From: Catalinimonas sp038039535
GTDB lineage: Bacteria > Bacteroidota > Bacteroidia > Cytophagales > Cyclobacteriaceae
Assembly (NCBI RefSeq): GCF_038039535.1
Contig: NZ_JBBPHP010000003.1
Span: 186,001-250,000 of the forward strand
Length of the DNA: 64,000 nt
Direction of reading: 5' to 3'
This document shows positions 63,075-64,000 of the stretch, piece by piece. How positions within the stretch are numbered: position 1 is the stretch's first letter; every line of letters starts with the position of its first letter. Both the position numbers and the translations under genes were made by a program. Below the pieces are notes generated by a model that saw nothing but the letters and a program-made list of their open reading frames with translations, ran no database searches and was not told the origin of the DNA.

Positions 63075-63136
63075 TTCCTTTGTTTACGGCAAGTGCGCTC
63101 GTCAGGCATCAGTTAGCTTTTTCCCAAACAAAGGAA
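63075..63136. repeat. Inverted repeat with 40-base spacing
   Basis: TTCCTTTGTTT (63075-63085) and AAACAAAGGAA (63126-63136) are perfect reverse complements. The function is unknown. Confidence 0.55.
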
Positions 63137-63389
63137 TTTTCCTCATGTTGTATAGTCAATAAGTTGCTTGTCACTGAGTTAAGCTATTTACTTTAGTTTA
63201 GGATATTTTCCTCAACGTTCTCTGCGAGTAACGCTGAGTGAGAGGATAAAGAATAAAAAAACAAGCGGGACGCTTGCTTCTTTGCTTTGTCAGGGGTCTT
63301 AGTTTTTGTCATTAAATCGTACTGTAGACTTTACCCATCAGACAGGGCTTCCATATTTGCATTTTTCTTATTTTCTCTCTCTTTTCTAT

Positions 63390-63461
63390 CCCTAAGGTTT
63401 CCGTAAGCTTTCCCTAAGGTCGCTGTAAGCTAAGCCTAAGGGTAGAAAGTTGTACTTTTTT
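63390..63461 (+). repeat. Tandem dispersed repeat, CCCTAAGGT-n4-GTAAGCT type
   Basis: Two tandem blocks: CCCTAAGGTTTCCGTAAGCT (63390-63409) and CCCTAAGGTCGCTGTAAGCT (63412-63431). After 18 bases follows TTGTACTTTTTTT (from 63450). The second block with its tail matches 26986-27036 in layout. Confidence 0.6.
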
Positions 63462-63621
63462 TATGAATTGCTCTTGCAGTACAGACTGCAAACTGTAAAA
63501 TAAGCCTAAATTTGTATGAGTATTTGTTCATATATTTAATCTAACTCGCTTCTTTATGGTTGGTTGGTTGGTTGGTTTATTTATTTTGCTACATTATGAC
63601 TCAGCAGTAATTTTATTTTTA

Positions 63622-64000
63622 ATGATCACAGAAACACAAAAAACCGCTGATAAACGCTCATCATCCGCCCTAACCATTGTGGGTATAGGGGCTTCAGCAG
63701 GCGGACTGACTGCACTGAAAACCTTTTTCTCTCTTATTCCCCCGGATAGCGGGCTGGCCTTTGTAGTAGTGGTTCACCTTTCTCCCGACCATAAAAGCGC
63801 GATGGTTGAGTTGTTACAACCACATGTAAAAATGCCAATACAGCAAGTGACGGAAACCATGCCCATAGAACCTGATCATGTCTATGTCATTCCTCCCAAT
63901 GCCAACCTCAACACCATTGATACCCACCTGCGCCTCTCGGACCTGAAAGCCAGCCGTAGGGAGCGCGCACCCATTGACCATTTTTTCCGTACCCTGGCCA
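63622..64000 (+). CDS. CheB-type methylesterase domain protein (5' part)
   Basis: The first 126 codons of a gene cut by the right edge. The protein starts MITETQKTADKRSSSALTIVGIGASAGG, a CheB methylesterase domain without a preceding receiver domain. Catalytic residues of the family are present: Ser25 in GASAGG and His52 in VVHLSPDHKSAM. The rest of the domain (IEPDHVYVIPPNANL) matches CheB domains fused to CheR and PAS modules. In Bacteroidota this N-terminal arrangement usually begins a large CheB/CheR hybrid signalling protein. Five GGTT repeats lie 45 bp upstream of the start. Confidence 0.9.
   Translation, partial: MITETQKTADKRSSSALTIVGIGASAGGLTALKTFFSLIPPDSGLAFVVVVHLSPDHKSAMVELLQPHVKMPIQQVTETMPIEPDHVYVIPPNANLNTIDTHLRLSDLKASRRERAPIDHFFRTLA

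Larger units (their letters stand above)
62200..63621. other. 1.4-kb repeat-rich spacer
   Basis: No convincing gene. It contains three copies of CGGGACGCTTGCT (62234, about 62891, 63266) with variable neighbours, a 42-bp-period array (62428-62637), an 11-bp inverted repeat (63075-63136), a tandem CCCTAAGGT-type repeat (63390-63461) and (GGTT)5 (63558-63577). It is the largest repeat-bearing gap of the window. Confidence 0.6.

Overview
The window is a 64 kb chromosomal piece of a member of the Bacteroidota, most likely an aerobic, gliding or marine-type Cytophagales-like bacterium. The evidence is a SusC/SusD pair with a FecR anti-sigma factor and ECF sigma factors, DUF5686, DUF1501/DUF1549 (PSCyt), DUF4269 and DUF4136 proteins, several sulfatases, many lipoproteins with a G/S/A-C lipobox, and few Shine-Dalgarno sequences. 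No rRNA, tRNA, CRISPR array or intact insertion sequence was seen.

Layout. 1-2.4 kb: an ECF sigma factor with its putative membrane anti-sigma partner (truncated by the window edge), a divergent small membrane protein, and a transglutaminase-like protein. 2.4-9 kb: response regulator, SMP-30-type lactonase plus DinB, penicillin-binding protein 1C, and a voltage-sensor-like membrane protein. 9-14.8 kb: mostly unknown genes, including an overlapping pair headed by a spheroidene-monooxygenase-like protein, then an amidohydrolase. 14.8-26.8 kb: M28 peptidase, GH16 glucanase, VOC dioxygenase, DUF5686 protein and a 1051-residue BNR-repeat (sortilin-like) protein. 26.8-28.2 kb is a gene-poor gap holding a decayed DNA methyltransferase and dispersed repeats. 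It is followed by a lipoprotein built of very recently duplicated 303-bp repeats.

30.8-44.6 kb, all on the minus strand: a DUF1501 + PSCyt/DUF1549/DUF1553 pair, then SusD, SusC, FecR and two ECF sigma factors (a trans-envelope regulated nutrient uptake locus), and an enolase-superfamily dehydratase. 44.7-51.1 kb: an RND efflux operon (TetR, TolC, adaptor, permease) with two matching palindromic operators and a clear terminator. 51.2-55.5 kb: three consecutive type I sulfatases. 55.6-58.3 kb: ribose-phosphate pyrophosphokinase paired with an ABC-class ATPase. 58.4-60 kb: small membrane protein, EF-hand lipoprotein and dodecin. 60.1-60.4 kb: a structured RNA candidate resembling the c-di-AMP (ydaO/yuaA) riboswitch. 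60.9-62.2 kb: DUF4136 lipoprotein and beta-barrel protein. 62.2-63.6 kb: repeat-rich spacer with a 42-bp-period palindromic array. The window ends inside a CheB-type (probably CheB/CheR hybrid) gene.

How the parts work together: sulfatases, GH16, SusCD and the dehydratase fit a polysaccharide-degrading lifestyle with sulfated algal-type glycans. They are not one compact locus, so joint function is inference. The best leads for new biology are the mirrored ECF promoters at 905-996, the c-di-AMP-riboswitch-like RNA, the 42-bp palindrome array, the nested palindromic element at 35.2 kb, the prs/ABC-ATPase pair and the CrtA-like pair at 10.5-12.1 kb.
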